In this document: piece by piece, positions 19,835 to 30,766 of the stretch
How the letters are laid out: every line of letters starts with the position of its first letter
Numbering within the stretch: position 1 is the first letter of the stretch
Origin: Prochlorococcus sp. AG-355-J09
GTDB taxonomy: Bacteria; Cyanobacteriota; Cyanobacteriia; PCC-6307; Cyanobiaceae
DNA: 64,000 nt
Reading direction: 5' to 3'
Assembly (NCBI GenBank): GCA_003278735.1
Contig: QCDO01000001.1
Span: 62,001 to 126,000, forward strand
Notes under the pieces: generated by a model
Seen by the model: only the letters and a program-made list of their open reading frames with translations
What the model was told of the DNA's origin: nothing
Database searches by the model: none
Program-made: the position numbers and the translations under genes

Positions 19835-20992
19835 ATGGAAATTATTTGTAATCAAAATGAATTAAATAATGCTATACAACTAGTAAGCAAGGCAGTTGCT
19901 TCAAGGCCAACGCATCCAATTCTTGCAAACATACTTTTAACAGCTGATGAAGGTACTAATAAAATTAGCGTCACAGGATTTGACCTGAATTTAGGAATTC
20001 AAACTTCTTTTGATGGAACTGTTAAAAATAGTGGAGCTATTACTATACCTTCAAAACTTTTATCAGAAATAGTAAACAAACTACCTAATGAAACTCCTGT
20101 CTCTTTAGAAGTTGACGAGAATTCAGATAATATCCTTATAAAAAGTGATAGAGGGTCTTTTAATCTAAAAGGGATCCCCTCAGATGAATATCCTAATTTA
20201 CCATTTGTTGAAAGCGGCACTTCTTTGAATATTGATCCTAGTTCTTTTTTAAAAGCATTAAAATCTACCATTTTTGCTAGTAGTAATGATGAATCAAAGC
20301 AACTTCTCACAGGTGTAAATTTTACCTTTAAACCAAATTATTTAGAGTCTGCTTCTACAGATGGCCATAGATTGGCTGTTGCTTTGATTGGTAATGAAGA
20401 ACATATTGAAAATAAAGAAAACTTATCTTCAAATGTTGATGATTTATCGGTAACTATCCCAACTAGATCATTAAGAGAAATTGAAAAACTAGTATCTTTG
20501 AGAAGCTCAGAAAATTCAATTAAGCTTTTCTATGACAAAGGTCAAGTCGTATTTATATCTTCTAATCAAATAATTACTACAAGAACTTTAGAAGGTACTT
20601 ATCCTAATTATTCACAATTAATTCCTGATTCTTTTTCTAAAATTCTAAATTTTAATACAAAAAAATTAATTGATGCATTAGAAAGAATTGCTGTTTTAGC
20701 TGATCAGCAAAGTAGTGTTGTAAAGATTAAATTAGATGACACAGATTTAGCTTCAATCAGCGCAGATGCTCAAGATATTGGAAATGCAAATGAATCAATA
20801 CCTGTTTCTTATTCTGGAGAAAATTTTGATATTGCATTTAACGTAAGATATCTGTTAGAAGGTTTAAAAGTTATTGCTTCTGAAAATGTCCTTTTAAAGT
20901 GCAATATTGCAACTACTCCAGCTGTTTTTGTACCAGAAGATAATCTCAATTCTTTTACTTATTTAGTTATGCCTGTGCAGATTCGTTCTTAA
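19835..20992 (+). CDS. dnaN: DNA polymerase III beta subunit (sliding clamp)
   Basis: Ring-shaped processivity clamp for the replicative polymerase. 385 aa with three clamp domains; the first begins EIICNQNELNNAIQLVSKAV, and typical elements include ASTDGHRLAVA and the end YLVMPVQIRS. ATG at 19835 directly follows the DnaA-box region. In Prochlorococcus this gene conventionally marks genome position 1. No dnaA gene is adjacent, unlike E. coli or Bacillus. Confidence 0.97.
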   Translation: MEIICNQNELNNAIQLVSKAVASRPTHPILANILLTADEGTNKISVTGFDLNLGIQTSFDGTVKNSGAITIPSKLLSEIVNKLPNETPVSLEVDENSDNILIKSDRGSFNLKGIPSDEYPNLPFVESGTSLNIDPSSFLKALKSTIFASSNDESKQLLTGVNFTFKPNYLESASTDGHRLAVALIGNEEHIENKENLSSNVDDLSVTIPTRSLREIEKLVSLRSSENSIKLFYDKGQVVFISSNQIITTRTLEGTYPNYSQLIPDSFSKILNFNTKKLIDALERIAVLADQQSSVVKIKLDDTDLASISADAQDIGNANESIPVSYSGENFDIAFNVRYLLEGLKVIASENVLLKCNIATTPAVFVPEDNLNSFTYLVMPVQIRS

Positions 20993-20994
20993 TT

Positions 20995-21702
20995 TTGAAA
21001 TTACCTAAAGAAATTTTATTAAGTGAATTACTAAATTATAGTGTTAAGGGTAATATGGTCCTTAATTATGGAAATGGTGAAAATGTTTGGATGCACCCTC
21101 CAGTTCATCGTATTTTAGGATGGTCCTCTCGTCCTTCAAACTTTGATTTAAAAAGAAATGTTTGGCGATTAAATCAAATTACTCAAATAATAGATAATGA
21201 AATTTATGTCAAAGGTGATCCAGCTATTTCGGATTTAGCAACTTTAAATAGGTTCCCAACTTTAATAGAAGCTAATCTTATAAATATAAATGGATTAAAA
21301 ATAGGAGTCATTGCAGATTTTTTATTTGAAATGAAAACGGGAAAAATTAAATATTACTTAGTTTCTAGATCTAATCCTAATATTCCAGGTTCTAGTAGAT
21401 GGAAATTAACTATTGATAATATCAATGATCAACAACCGGGATTGGTATTTTGTGAAAGTAATTCTTTAGATGATTTATCTTTAATAAAATCAAGTATTAA
21501 AAATGAATTTATACAAAAAGGAAAAAAATTTTTCGATAGATTTGATGATATGAAAAATATTGCTTCTAATAGATTAGAGGCATGGCTTGAAGAAGATGAA
21601 GATATTAGCCAAAACTTAGATTTTAAACAAAAAAGTTTTTATAATAATGATAGAACCTCTATACCGTTTAGTGAAAAAAAAGAAGATGATCCTTGGATAT
21701 AA
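20995..21702 (+). CDS. PRC-barrel domain protein
   Basis: 235-aa soluble protein that most resembles cyanobacterial PRC-barrel proteins: two beta-rich units (about residues 20-80 and 90-150, the second with GLKIGVIADFLFEMKTGKIKY) followed by a helical acidic tail. The role is unknown; PRC barrels often bind RNA-processing or photosystem components. The only reasonable start is TTG at 20995, two bases after the dnaN stop, and purL begins 3 bp after its end, so dnaN, this gene, purL and purF are likely cotranscribed. Confidence 0.7.
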   Translation: MKLPKEILLSELLNYSVKGNMVLNYGNGENVWMHPPVHRILGWSSRPSNFDLKRNVWRLNQITQIIDNEIYVKGDPAISDLATLNRFPTLIEANLININGLKIGVIADFLFEMKTGKIKYYLVSRSNPNIPGSSRWKLTIDNINDQQPGLVFCESNSLDDLSLIKSSIKNEFIQKGKKFFDRFDDMKNIASNRLEAWLEEDEDISQNLDFKQKSFYNNDRTSIPFSEKKEDDPWI

Positions 21703-21705
21703 ATA

Positions 21706-24045
21706 ATGATAAATCAAGAAAATAATGATCTATATGATCTTAATGAAGCACTAAAAGTTGAAAATTTAACAATTAATGATTACGAAGAAATTTGCAAAAG
21801 ATTAAATAGAAAACCTAATAGAACCGAATTAGGCATGTTTGGCGTTATGTGGTCTGAACATTGTTGTTATAGAAATTCAAAACCTTTACTATCTAAGTTT
21901 CCCACTAAAGGTAAAAATGTTTTAGTTGGACCTGGAGAAAATGCTGGCGTTATTGATGTTGGAAATAATCAAAAACTTGTTTTTAAAATAGAAAGTCATA
22001 ATCATCCTTCTGCTATTGAACCTTTTCAAGGTGCAGCAACAGGTGTAGGAGGAATTTTAAGAGATATATTTACAATGGGTGCAAGGCCAATCGCAGTGTT
22101 GAATTCATTGAGATTCGGCAACCTTGATAAATCATCAAATGTTGATTTACTACGAGGAGTTGTTTCCGGTATTGCACATTATGGAAATTGTGTAGGTGTG
22201 CCGACTGTTGGAGGTGAAATTGACTTCGATGATAGTTACTCTGGAAATCCTCTAGTGAATGTTATGGCTCTAGGACTTTTAGAGACCGAGGAAATCGTTT
22301 GTTCTGGAGCTAAAAATGTAGGATCACCAGTGTTATATGTTGGTAATACAACTGGCAGAGACGGTGTTGGTGGTGCTAGTTTTGCTAGTTCAGAATTAAC
22401 TACAACTTCATTGGATGATAGACCTGCAGTTCAGGTAGGTGATCCATTTATTGAGAAAAGTCTGATTGAAGCATGTTTGGATTCTTTTAAAACTGGAGAC
22501 GTAATTGCAGCTCAAGATATGGGTGCTGCAGGTTTAACATGCAGTAGTGCAGAAATGGCTGCAAATGGAAAACTAGGTATATCTATTGATTTAGATTTAG
22601 TGCCTTCTAGAGAAGATGATATGTCTCCATATCAATATTTATTATCTGAATCGCAAGAGAGGATGTTGTTTGTCGTTAAAGAAGAAAAAATTAATGATCT
22701 TATTGAAAAATTTAATAAGTGGGGATTATATGCCAATGTAATTGGTCAAGTTATAGGAACTAATGAGGTAATCATTTCTCATAAAGGCAAAATTGTTGCC
22801 CAAATACCTACTTCTGCCTTGTCTGATGATACTCCTGTCAATTTTCACAATGTAATTCAAAATCCACCTGATTATCTTTTAAAGAAATGGGAATGGAAAG
22901 AAAATGATTTACCAGAAATTTATGAGCAAAAAATATTTTCATTGAAAGAAAATAAAAATTTTTCTTATTCAGAAATTATTTTAAAACTACTCTCTAATCC
23001 CTCAATAGCTTCTAAACGTTGGATTTATAAACAATATGACTCTCAAGTGCAGGTTAATACAGTGTTTAAACCTGGAAAATCAGATGCAGCTGTAATAAGA
23101 CTAAGGGAACAAAATAAAAAAAATAAAAGTAAGATATTTACAGGCGTAGCTGCTTCAGTTGATTGTAATAGTAGATGGGTTGCTCTTGATCCTTTTAGAG
23201 GAACTATAGCTGCTGTAGCAGAATCCGCTAGAAACGTAAGTTGCGTTGGAGCTGAACCAGTAGCAATCACAAATAATTTAAATTTTTCTTCTCCGGAAAA
23301 TGAAATAGGATATTGGCAGCTTTCAACTTCATGTAATGCAATCGCTGAAGCTTGTAAAGCATTGGAAACTCCTGTAACAGGAGGTAATGTTTCTTTATAT
23401 AATGAATCTAAAAATAAGGATAATGTAATAACTCCTATCAATCCTACTCCAGTTATTGGAATGGTTGGAAAGCTAGATAATGTCGAAAAAGCTATAAGTA
23501 GTGAATGGAAAAATATTGATGATCAAATTTGGTTAATTGGTTCTTACAAATCAGATACGACAATTGCAGCTAGTTCTTATTTGGAATATTTTCATGGCGA
23601 AATCACAGGTCGTCCTCCAAAAATAGATTTGCTGGATGAAAAGTTTTGCCAGAGTTTTTTAAGAAATGCTATTTCAAAAGGTTTCGTAGTTTCTTCCCAT
23701 GATATCAGCGATGGCGGTTTAGCTATAGCTTTAGCAGAGTCTTGTATCTTGTCCGGAAAAGGTGCAACGATAGAATTAAAGAGAGATTTAAATAGAGATG
23801 ATAATTTATTGTTTGCAGAAGGAGGTTCTAGAATCATTTTTTCAATAAGTAAAATTAAACAAAATGAATGGCTTAATTATTTAAAACAAAATCAAATAAA
23901 TTTTTCATCAAGTATTTATGTAAAAAAAATAGGATATGTATCTAGTGAAACGCTTAAGATAAAAATTCAAGATAAAAATATCTGCAATATTGGGGTTGAG
24001 GAATTATCCGAAAAATTTAATAATAGTATTTCAGGCCACTTTTAA
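21706..24045 (+). CDS. purL: Phosphoribosylformylglycinamidine synthase subunit PurL (short type)
   Basis: ATP-dependent amidation of FGAR to FGAM in purine synthesis. At 779 aa this is the short PurL that works with separate PurS and PurQ subunits, not encoded nearby. Family motifs include FGVMWSEHCCYRNS near residue 45, KIESHNHPSAIEPFQGAATG and the second-half GGNVSLYNES and SSHDISDGGLAIALAES. ATG at 21706; purF follows after 47 bp. Confidence 0.96.
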   Translation: MINQENNDLYDLNEALKVENLTINDYEEICKRLNRKPNRTELGMFGVMWSEHCCYRNSKPLLSKFPTKGKNVLVGPGENAGVIDVGNNQKLVFKIESHNHPSAIEPFQGAATGVGGILRDIFTMGARPIAVLNSLRFGNLDKSSNVDLLRGVVSGIAHYGNCVGVPTVGGEIDFDDSYSGNPLVNVMALGLLETEEIVCSGAKNVGSPVLYVGNTTGRDGVGGASFASSELTTTSLDDRPAVQVGDPFIEKSLIEACLDSFKTGDVIAAQDMGAAGLTCSSAEMAANGKLGISIDLDLVPSREDDMSPYQYLLSESQERMLFVVKEEKINDLIEKFNKWGLYANVIGQVIGTNEVIISHKGKIVAQIPTSALSDDTPVNFHNVIQNPPDYLLKKWEWKENDLPEIYEQKIFSLKENKNFSYSEIILKLLSNPSIASKRWIYKQYDSQVQVNTVFKPGKSDAAVIRLREQNKKNKSKIFTGVAASVDCNSRWVALDPFRGTIAAVAESARNVSCVGAEPVAITNNLNFSSPENEIGYWQLSTSCNAIAEACKALETPVTGGNVSLYNESKNKDNVITPINPTPVIGMVGKLDNVEKAISSEWKNIDDQIWLIGSYKSDTTIAASSYLEYFHGEITGRPPKIDLLDEKFCQSFLRNAISKGFVVSSHDISDGGLAIALAESCILSGKGATIELKRDLNRDDNLLFAEGGSRIIFSISKIKQNEWLNYLKQNQINFSSSIYVKKIGYVSSETLKIKIQDKNICNIGVEELSEKFNNSISGHF

Positions 24046-24092
24046 ATATGAAAAACATTTCTCAACTATTAAAATTTTTAAGATATTAAGTT

Positions 24093-25553
24093 ATGTGCGG
24101 AATAGTTGGAATCGTTTCTTCTGATGATGTAAATCAACAAATTTATGATAGTCTTTTGCTCTTACAGCATAGAGGTCAAGATTCAACAGGTATAGCCACG
24201 ATGGAAAATACTGTTTTTCATATACATAAAGCAAAAGGTCAGGTTAATACTGCTTATAGAACGAGAGATATGAGGAATTTAATTGGCAAAATTGGATTAG
24301 GTCATGTTAGGTATGCAACAAAGGGATCAGCAGAAAGTGTAGAAGAAGCGCAGCCTTTTTATGTTAATGCTCCTTATGGAATTGTTTTGATACATAATGG
24401 AAATTTGACAAATACACGAGATTTAGAAACACAATTATTCAATATTGATAAGAGGCATACAAATTCTTCAAGTGATACTGAAATGCTGTTAAATGTATTC
24501 GCGACAGAATTACAAGAACAAATTAATAATCAAGAATTAGAGCCTGATATTATTTTTAATGCTGTAAAATCTTTACACAAAAGAATTCAGGGATCATATG
24601 CTTCAATCGCATTAATTTCAGGACATGGTTTATTAGCATTTAGAGATCCTTTCGGCATTAGGCCTTTAGTCATAGGAAAAAGACTTTCATTAACCACAAA
24701 AAAAGAAGAGTGGATGGTGGCTAGTGAATCTCTGGTGCTTGAGAATAACGATTATCAAGTAGTGAGAGATGTGGATCCTGGAGAAGCTGTTTTTATAAAT
24801 CTTAATGGGGAGTTTTTTTCTAAGCAATGTTCTGAAAATCCAATGTTATTTCCCTGCGCATTTGAATATGTTTATTTAGCTAGGCCAGATTCAATTATGA
24901 ATGGAATTTCAGTATATAAGGCTCGTTTAAAGATGGGAGATTATCTGGCAGAAACAATAAAAGAGAAAATTAATTCTGGAGATGTTGATGTAGTTATGCC
25001 TATTCCTGATTCTTCTCGACCCGCGGCAATGCAAGTTGCAAGACAGTTAGGGATAGAATATAGGGAAGGTTTTTTTAAAAACAGATATGTTGGCCGAACA
25101 TTCATAATGCCTGGTCAACAGAAACGTAAAAAATCCGTAAGACAAAAATTAAATGCTATGAGTGCAGAGTTTAAAAATAAAAATGTATTAATTGTTGATG
25201 ACTCGATAGTAAGAGGTACTACTTCAAAAGAAATTGTCCAAATGGCTAAAGATGCAGGTGCAAATAAAGTTTTTTTTACATCAGCAGCTCCTCCCGTTCG
25301 TTATCCTCATGTTTATGGAATTAATATGCCTAATAGAGATGAATTAATAGCTCATGATAGAACAATAAGTGAAATTGCTGATCATCTTGAAATTGATAAC
25401 CTTGTTTATCAAAGTGTTGAAAGTTTGCGAAAATCTATATTAAGTGATTCCCCTATTAAAGATTTGGAGATGAGTTGCTTTACTGGTTCTTATGTAACAG
25501 GAACAGTAAATCAAGAGTACTTAAATTGGGTTGAAAATGAATATAAATCTTAG
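24093..25553 (+). CDS. purF: Amidophosphoribosyltransferase
   Basis: First committed step of purine synthesis, transferring glutamine nitrogen to PRPP. The Ntn-hydrolase nucleophile is Cys2, exposed when Met1 is removed ([10 protein letters not shown]), so there is no propeptide as seen in some homologues. Glutaminase features [14 protein letters not shown], and the PRPP loop [18 protein letters not shown] lies near residues 365-382. 486 aa. Late cysteines (for example [10 protein letters not shown]) fit the Fe-S-type PurF. It ends with a 4-bp overlap of the opposing topoisomerase gene. Confidence 0.96.
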   Translation: MCGIVGIVSSDDVNQQIYDSLLLLQHRGQDSTGIATMENTVFHIHKAKGQVNTAYRTRDMRNLIGKIGLGHVRYATKGSAESVEEAQPFYVNAPYGIVLIHNGNLTNTRDLETQLFNIDKRHTNSSSDTEMLLNVFATELQEQINNQELEPDIIFNAVKSLHKRIQGSYASIALISGHGLLAFRDPFGIRPLVIGKRLSLTTKKEEWMVASESLVLENNDYQVVRDVDPGEAVFINLNGEFFSKQCSENPMLFPCAFEYVYLARPDSIMNGISVYKARLKMGDYLAETIKEKINSGDVDVVMPIPDSSRPAAMQVARQLGIEYREGFFKNRYVGRTFIMPGQQKRKKSVRQKLNAMSAEFKNKNVLIVDDSIVRGTTSKEIVQMAKDAGANKVFFTSAAPPVRYPHVYGINMPNRDELIAHDRTISEIADHLEIDNLVYQSVESLRKSILSDSPIKDLEMSCFTGSYVTGTVNQEYLNWVENEYKS

Positions 25554-27991
25554 TTGAGAAAGTTTTTAAGTCTGAAACAATTTTCAAGGTATTCATCCTT
25601 ATCTAATTTTAAAAAATCAATTAAAAAATTTGATTTATTGGATTTTAAATTTAATTTATTTAGATCCAATCTTGCAGATTTATTTTTATTAGTTTCAACA
25701 TCAAGGTAATGGTTACTTGTTATTATTTTTAGGAAGTAATCGTCTTTTATTTGGGTTTTTTCACTTAAATATCCCAAACTGTATTCATTTGAGTAATAAA
25801 TTTCATTGCTATTTATACAAAAGATTTTTCCTTTTTTAGATATTAAAAAAATATTTTCCCCATTATCGTACATACAACAAGAAACGATTTTTTCCGTTGG
25901 TAAAAGTTTTGCAAGTATTAATCCTTGGGATTGCTTAGAAGTTGGTGCTAAAGATTTATTTGATAAATTAAAGTTAAAGATTCTTCCTATTGAGGTTAAT
26001 ATTATTAAATCTCTGTTTTCATTAGAAATAAATGAATCTATTGTCTTAAGATTATTCTTTAATTTTGTAATTGTGAAAGTTCTATTACTTTTTATCATGT
26101 CTTCATCAAATAATACTTTTTTAAATCTTCCATCCGAATTTAATATGCATAAATAATTTTTAATTTCTTTTTTAATTGAATGAAAATTTATTATTTCACT
26201 AGGATTAATATTTCCAAGAATTTTATTATCTAATTTATAGTCTTTATTAATACCTGATTCCCAATCAAGGGAAAATACTTTTCCTGTATTTGTGATTCCA
26301 ATTAATTTTATATTTTTTTCAATATTACATATAAATTTTTGAATATTTTTATTATCAATAATTTTATTTGCAACTTCAAATGATTTTTTATAATTACTTG
26401 AAATCATCTTTTTTAAATAAAATCTATTGTCTATATATAACTTAGTTCTTTTATTTATTAATTCTTCTAATATTTGATTATTAAGAGTTTCTAACTCTTC
26501 ATTTTGATTTATATTTTTTATTATTTTTGTTTTACGTGCAACATTGTATTTTTTCTTTAATATTAAAAATTCTTCAATAAGTAATTCAAGTAATAATTCT
26601 CTTTCGTTCAATAATTTTTGAAAATAATTCTTTTTTTCTTCTAAATTTTTTATTTCATTATCAATTTCATTTTTTTCTAGATTTGTTAATTTTTTTAGTG
26701 GCATATCCAAAACTGAATTTGCCTGTTTTTGACTTAAGAAAAAATTTTCTATTAATTTTGATCGAGCTTGAACATAATTTTCTGATTCTTCAATAATTGC
26801 GATAACTTTTTTTATGTTTTTTGTAGCTTTAGATAAACCTTCTGATATTTCAAGTTTATCAAGGGTGTTTTTTAGAAAATAAAAAGTTCTTTTTCTAATT
26901 GTTTCTTCTCTAAATTCAAGAAAATAGTTGAGATATTTTTTAAGATTTAATTGCACAGGCTTGCCTTTAATTAAAGCTAAGAATATTGCGCCAAAGTTTG
27001 TTTGGAGAGTTGTTTTTTTATATAAATTAGAAATAACAAGTTCAGAATTAGAATCTTTTTTTAGTTCTATTACAATTCTCATTCCATCTCTGTCACTTTC
27101 ATCTCTAATATCAGAAATCCCAATAATCTTCCCTGAATTAACAAGTTCTGCCAGTTTTTCAATCCAACCTGCTTTATTAATTTGGTAAGGAAGTTCTGTA
27201 ATGATTAATGCATTCTTTTTATGTTTTCCTTTGCCTAAATTAACCTCTTCACTATTTACAACTCCTCTTATCGTTATAGATCCTTTTCCAGTTTGATAAA
27301 GTTCTTCTATTGCATGACTATAAATTAATTCTCCGCCTGTAGGAAAATCAGGTCCTTTGATAATGTGAGAAAGTTTTTTATCACTAATATCCTTATCTTT
27401 AACTAAGGCAACTAAACCATCTACAATTTCGCCTAGGTTGTGAGGCGGAATATTTGTTGCCATTCCAACAGCAATACCTGACGAGCCGTTCAATAATAAA
27501 AATGGAAGTTGAGCGGGAAGAACGTCTGGTTCTTTTTGAGAACCGTCAAAATTATTTGAAAAGTTTACTGTTTCTGATCCAATTTCTTCAAGAAATCCTT
27601 TATGAGCTATTGGAGCTAATCTGGTCTCAGTATATCTCATTGCTGCCGGTGGATCATTATCTACAGATCCAAAATTTCCATGACCGTCAAGAGTAGGATA
27701 TTTAGTTGAAAAATTTTGTACTAACTTTACTAATGCATCATATACCGCTTGATCTCCGTGAGGATGGTACTTTCCAAGTACATCTCCAACAACTCTCGCA
27801 CACTTCCTAAATGGTTTATCAGGTGTTAAACCTAATTCGTACATTGCAAATATAATTCTTCTTTGTACAGGTTTAAGACCGTCTCTTGCATCAGGCAAAG
27901 CACGTCCAACTATTACGCTCATTGCATACTCCAAATAAGAACGTTGCATTTCTTCTTGCAGTGAGATGGAAGTGAAGTTTTTCTTATCCAT
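25550..27991 (-). CDS. Type II topoisomerase subunit A (GyrA/ParC family)
   Basis: DNA cleavage subunit of gyrase or topoisomerase IV. The N-terminal half is well conserved: [20 protein letters not shown], the [11 protein letters not shown] stretch and the catalytic tyrosine in RYTETRLAP. The C-terminal half (from about residue 500) is Asn/Lys/Ile-rich and divergent. I see no QRRGGxG GyrA box, the feature needed for wrapping and negative supercoiling. That favours a ParC-like decatenating enzyme, with true gyrA elsewhere. 813 aa. The ATG at 27991 starts [16 protein letters not shown]. Confidence 0.85.
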   Translation of the reverse strand: MDKKNFTSISLQEEMQRSYLEYAMSVIVGRALPDARDGLKPVQRRIIFAMYELGLTPDKPFRKCARVVGDVLGKYHPHGDQAVYDALVKLVQNFSTKYPTLDGHGNFGSVDNDPPAAMRYTETRLAPIAHKGFLEEIGSETVNFSNNFDGSQKEPDVLPAQLPFLLLNGSSGIAVGMATNIPPHNLGEIVDGLVALVKDKDISDKKLSHIIKGPDFPTGGELIYSHAIEELYQTGKGSITIRGVVNSEEVNLGKGKHKKNALIITELPYQINKAGWIEKLAELVNSGKIIGISDIRDESDRDGMRIVIELKKDSNSELVISNLYKKTTLQTNFGAIFLALIKGKPVQLNLKKYLNYFLEFREETIRKRTFYFLKNTLDKLEISEGLSKATKNIKKVIAIIEESENYVQARSKLIENFFLSQKQANSVLDMPLKKLTNLEKNEIDNEIKNLEEKKNYFQKLLNERELLLELLIEEFLILKKKYNVARKTKIIKNINQNEELETLNNQILEELINKRTKLYIDNRFYLKKMISSNYKKSFEVANKIIDNKNIQKFICNIEKNIKLIGITNTGKVFSLDWESGINKDYKLDNKILGNINPSEIINFHSIKKEIKNYLCILNSDGRFKKVLFDEDMIKSNRTFTITKLKNNLKTIDSFISNENRDLIILTSIGRIFNFNLSNKSLAPTSKQSQGLILAKLLPTEKIVSCCMYDNGENIFLISKKGKIFCINSNEIYYSNEYSLGYLSEKTQIKDDYFLKIITSNHYLDVETNKNKSARLDLNKLNLKSNKSNFLIDFLKLDKDEYLENCFRLKNFLN

Positions 27992-28068
27992 TAGAGCGTA
28001 AAATTGAATAATTATTAATTATTTAAATTAAGACTAATAGGTAAAACAATATTTACCAGTATTGAACA

Positions 28069-28932
28069 TTAAGATGATTCATTTATTTTGGATTTTGCAA
28101 TTATTACATCTTTTTTTAGTTTTTCATTTTGTAAAAGAATTTCTGTAGTGGCTTGTAATTTTTCTCCCCATAACTGTTCTTTTCTATAATCATAATTGAC
28201 ATATTTGGGATCTTTAGCCAAAGCTTTTTTTGCTAGTTGAATTGCTAAGTTGTTATTTTTATTATTTATACATGAGGCTAGGCCTAGTAGTGGTTCAGCA
28301 TTTTCCTCAATTGAAATTGCACTTTCAAAAAGTTTAATTGAGAGATTTATATTGTTTCTCTCGAAGTAAGCCAAACCTTGATTATTGATTGCTTGCCAGA
28401 AATCGGGTTTGATTTTTATAGATTTATCAAATAATTTGATAGCTCCCAAATAATTTTTTTCCATTAATAAAATATTTCCTAATTGAAAAATAGCTTTGTG
28501 GTTATTAGGCTCAATCTTTATTCCTTTTTCTAAAGCACTCTTTGCTTTTGTCTGTTCAGAAATTTTTAAGTAAACATTACTTTTAGCAAAATATATTTCG
28601 CTAATATTTGGATTGATCTGTTCTGCTTTATTAAGAGAATTTAATGCGTTTTTGTATTTTTTGTTAGCTATTTGTGCTTCAGCCAAAATCAACCATAGTT
28701 TTTCATCTTTTGCATTTATTTTTACTGCTAATTTCGCTAAGTTAAGGCTGTCTTCATATTGACCAAAATAAAGTAGTTGGTATGCATTTTTGCCAATATA
28801 TAAACTTTGCTTTTGTAAATTTTTTATTGTTGGTAAATAATAATAGGGAACTATTGCTCTAACTATTTCTATTTGAAAAAAGTAAAAACAGATCAAGAAG
28901 ATCCAGATTGTTTTTTCTAAATACTTCTTCAT
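28069..28932 (-). CDS. Tetratricopeptide-repeat protein, likely exported or membrane-anchored
   Basis: 287-aa protein with an N-terminal hydrophobic segment (about residues 7-28) followed by roughly six TPR units (examples: ALNSLNKAEQINPNISEIYF, AIKLFDKSIKIKPDFWQAINN), so it is probably a periplasmic or lumenal scaffold. Function unknown. Its start overlaps the stop of queG by 4 bp on the same strand, giving an operon with queG. Confidence 0.8.
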   Translation of the reverse strand: MKKYLEKTIWIFLICFYFFQIEIVRAIVPYYYLPTIKNLQKQSLYIGKNAYQLLYFGQYEDSLNLAKLAVKINAKDEKLWLILAEAQIANKKYKNALNSLNKAEQINPNISEIYFAKSNVYLKISEQTKAKSALEKGIKIEPNNHKAIFQLGNILLMEKNYLGAIKLFDKSIKIKPDFWQAINNQGLAYFERNNINLSIKLFESAISIEENAEPLLGLASCINNKNNNLAIQLAKKALAKDPKYVNYDYRKEQLWGEKLQATTEILLQNEKLKKDVIIAKSKINESS

Positions 28933-29885
28933 ATTTTAATTTTTTTATTATTTATATTTGCTTGTATGTTTCTCTTCCACATCCATGGTTTAATTCTTTT
29001 CAGAGTTGTTCCTTTAAGGTTTTCTTGCCACGTTTTATCGTCCCAATTAAGTGACTCAATACTAAGATTTTTAATCCATTCTTTCGGTGTAGTTTCATGA
29101 TTATTGTTGTATGGCACTGATTTATTCCATGGACAAACATCTTGACAAATATCACATCCTGCAACCCATCCACCCAAATTTTTTTCTATTTTCTTTGGAA
29201 TAGTTTTATCTCTACTCTCTATTGTGTGATACGCAATGCAAAGATCTGATTTTATTACAAATGGTTCTATGATTGCTTTTGTTGGGCAATGTTCAATACA
29301 AATATCACATTTTCCACAAAGTGATTCATGAGGTTTATCTGGCATTAAATCTTTTGTGAGAATCATAAAACCTAAAGTAAACCAAGAACCATTTTTTTTG
29401 TTGATTAAATTACTATTTTTACCTATCCAACCAATCCCTGCCTCCTCTGCCCATGCTTTTTCAAGAAGCGGAAAGGTATCAACACATATTTTCCATTTGC
29501 AATCAGGGATTTCTAAGTCGATCCATTTACCAATATTCTTTAATTTTTTGTGAATCACTTTATGATAATCCTCACCTTGGCTAAATTTAGCTACTTTGAG
29601 GAAATTGTTATTTCTGTTTTGTGAATGAATGTAAGTAAATCCAACGCTTAAAACACTTTTTGCATCTTTAAAAAGTGAGCCTATATTTTTTCTTTTTTCT
29701 GCTTCCATCCATTTCATTTCAGCATGATAATTATTTGATAACCATCTTTCTAATGCATTAGTTCTTAATTTTACGCGCGAACTACCTGGTATTGAAGCTA
29801 TTCCAGCAACTGTAAAACCCTCAAAAATAGCTCTTTCTTTTAATTTTTTACTTATTTCTTTTTTGTCCTGAATCGTATCAATCAT
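28929..29885 (-). CDS. queG: Epoxyqueuosine reductase
   Basis: Cobalamin- and Fe-S-dependent enzyme that makes queuosine in tRNA anticodons from epoxyqueuosine. Two 4Fe-4S ferredoxin-type clusters are visible: CGKCDICIEHCP (near residue 190) and CDICQDVCPWN (near 245). Further N-terminal sequence (SVGFTYI, FPLLEKAWAEEAGIGWIGKN) matches QueG. 318 aa. Cobalamin supply fits with cbiD in this window. It reads into the TPR gene. Confidence 0.93.
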   Translation of the reverse strand: MIDTIQDKKEISKKLKERAIFEGFTVAGIASIPGSSRVKLRTNALERWLSNNYHAEMKWMEAEKRKNIGSLFKDAKSVLSVGFTYIHSQNRNNNFLKVAKFSQGEDYHKVIHKKLKNIGKWIDLEIPDCKWKICVDTFPLLEKAWAEEAGIGWIGKNSNLINKKNGSWFTLGFMILTKDLMPDKPHESLCGKCDICIEHCPTKAIIEPFVIKSDLCIAYHTIESRDKTIPKKIEKNLGGWVAGCDICQDVCPWNKSVPYNNNHETTPKEWIKNLSIESLNWDDKTWQENLKGTTLKRIKPWMWKRNIQANINNKKIKI

Positions 29886-30028
29886 TTCTTTTTCTCATGG
29901 CATTTATTTTAAAAGTCATTTTTTGAGAATAAACTTATAAATAAAATAGATATATTTAAAAAAAATATATCCTAACTTAGTAAAAACAGTTAAATTATTA
30001 GTAAAGTTAATATAGTTAAAACGTTATT

Positions 30029-30763
30029 TTGGTTGAATCTAATCAAAATCAAGATTCGAATTTAGGATCTAGGCTTCAACAAGATCTCAAAAATGATCTT
30101 ATTGCAGGGTTGTTAGTTGTAATACCCTTAGCAACAACAATTTGGTTGTCATCATTAGTTAGTAAATTTGTTTTAACGTTAGTTACTTCAGTCCCAAAGC
30201 AACTAAATCCTTTTATTACTTTAAATCCTCTATTACAAGATTTAATTAATCTCACCTTAGGTTTAACTGTTCCTTTATTAGCTATTTTGCTTATAGGCTT
30301 GATGGCGAGAAATTTTGTAGGAAGATGGTTATTAGAATTTGGAGAGGGTACATTATCAAAAATCCCAGTAGCTGGAGCGGTTTATAAAACTCTTAAACAA
30401 TTGCTAGAAACTTTCTTAAGTAATAAATCCAATAGATTTAGACGAGTTGTTTTAGTTGAATATCCTCGTGAGGGACTTTATAGTGTCGGTTTTGTAACTG
30501 GAGACGTAGGACCTTCTCTACAGCCAGAATTAGATGAAAAATTACTTAGTGTTTTCATTCCTACGGCACCAAACCCAACTACTGGATGGTACACACTCGT
30601 TCCTGAGTCTTCTGTTAAGGATTTGGATATTTCTGTTGAAGATGCTTTTAGAACAATTATTTCTGCTGGGATAGTTAATCCAGATGAGAAAAATAACACC
30701 ACAAATCCAACATTTTCAAAATTGTTTTCTCAATTACGAGCTTCCACTAATACTTCTTCTTAA
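30029..30763 (+). CDS. DUF502 membrane protein
   Basis: 244-aa protein of the DUF502 family, which has two N-terminal membrane segments (about residues 26-50 and 68-92) and a soluble tail. Motifs seen: LIAGLLVVIPLATTIW, GEGTLSKIPVAGAVYKTLKQ and PNPTTGWYTLVP. A role in the envelope is suggested for the family but is not defined. The start is TTG at 30029 and there is no closer ATG. nusB follows after 3 bp, so the two are coupled. Confidence 0.8.
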   Translation: MVESNQNQDSNLGSRLQQDLKNDLIAGLLVVIPLATTIWLSSLVSKFVLTLVTSVPKQLNPFITLNPLLQDLINLTLGLTVPLLAILLIGLMARNFVGRWLLEFGEGTLSKIPVAGAVYKTLKQLLETFLSNKSNRFRRVVLVEYPREGLYSVGFVTGDVGPSLQPELDEKLLSVFIPTAPNPTTGWYTLVPESSVKDLDISVEDAFRTIISAGIVNPDEKNNTTNPTFSKLFSQLRASTNTSS

Positions 30764-30766
30764 TTG

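Noticed and set aside
19579..19851. 90-aa open frame spanning the dnaN upstream region
   Set aside because: Its Lys/Phe/Leu-only composition, overlap with the dnaN start, and the DnaA-box cluster all point to chance translation of AT-rich DNA.
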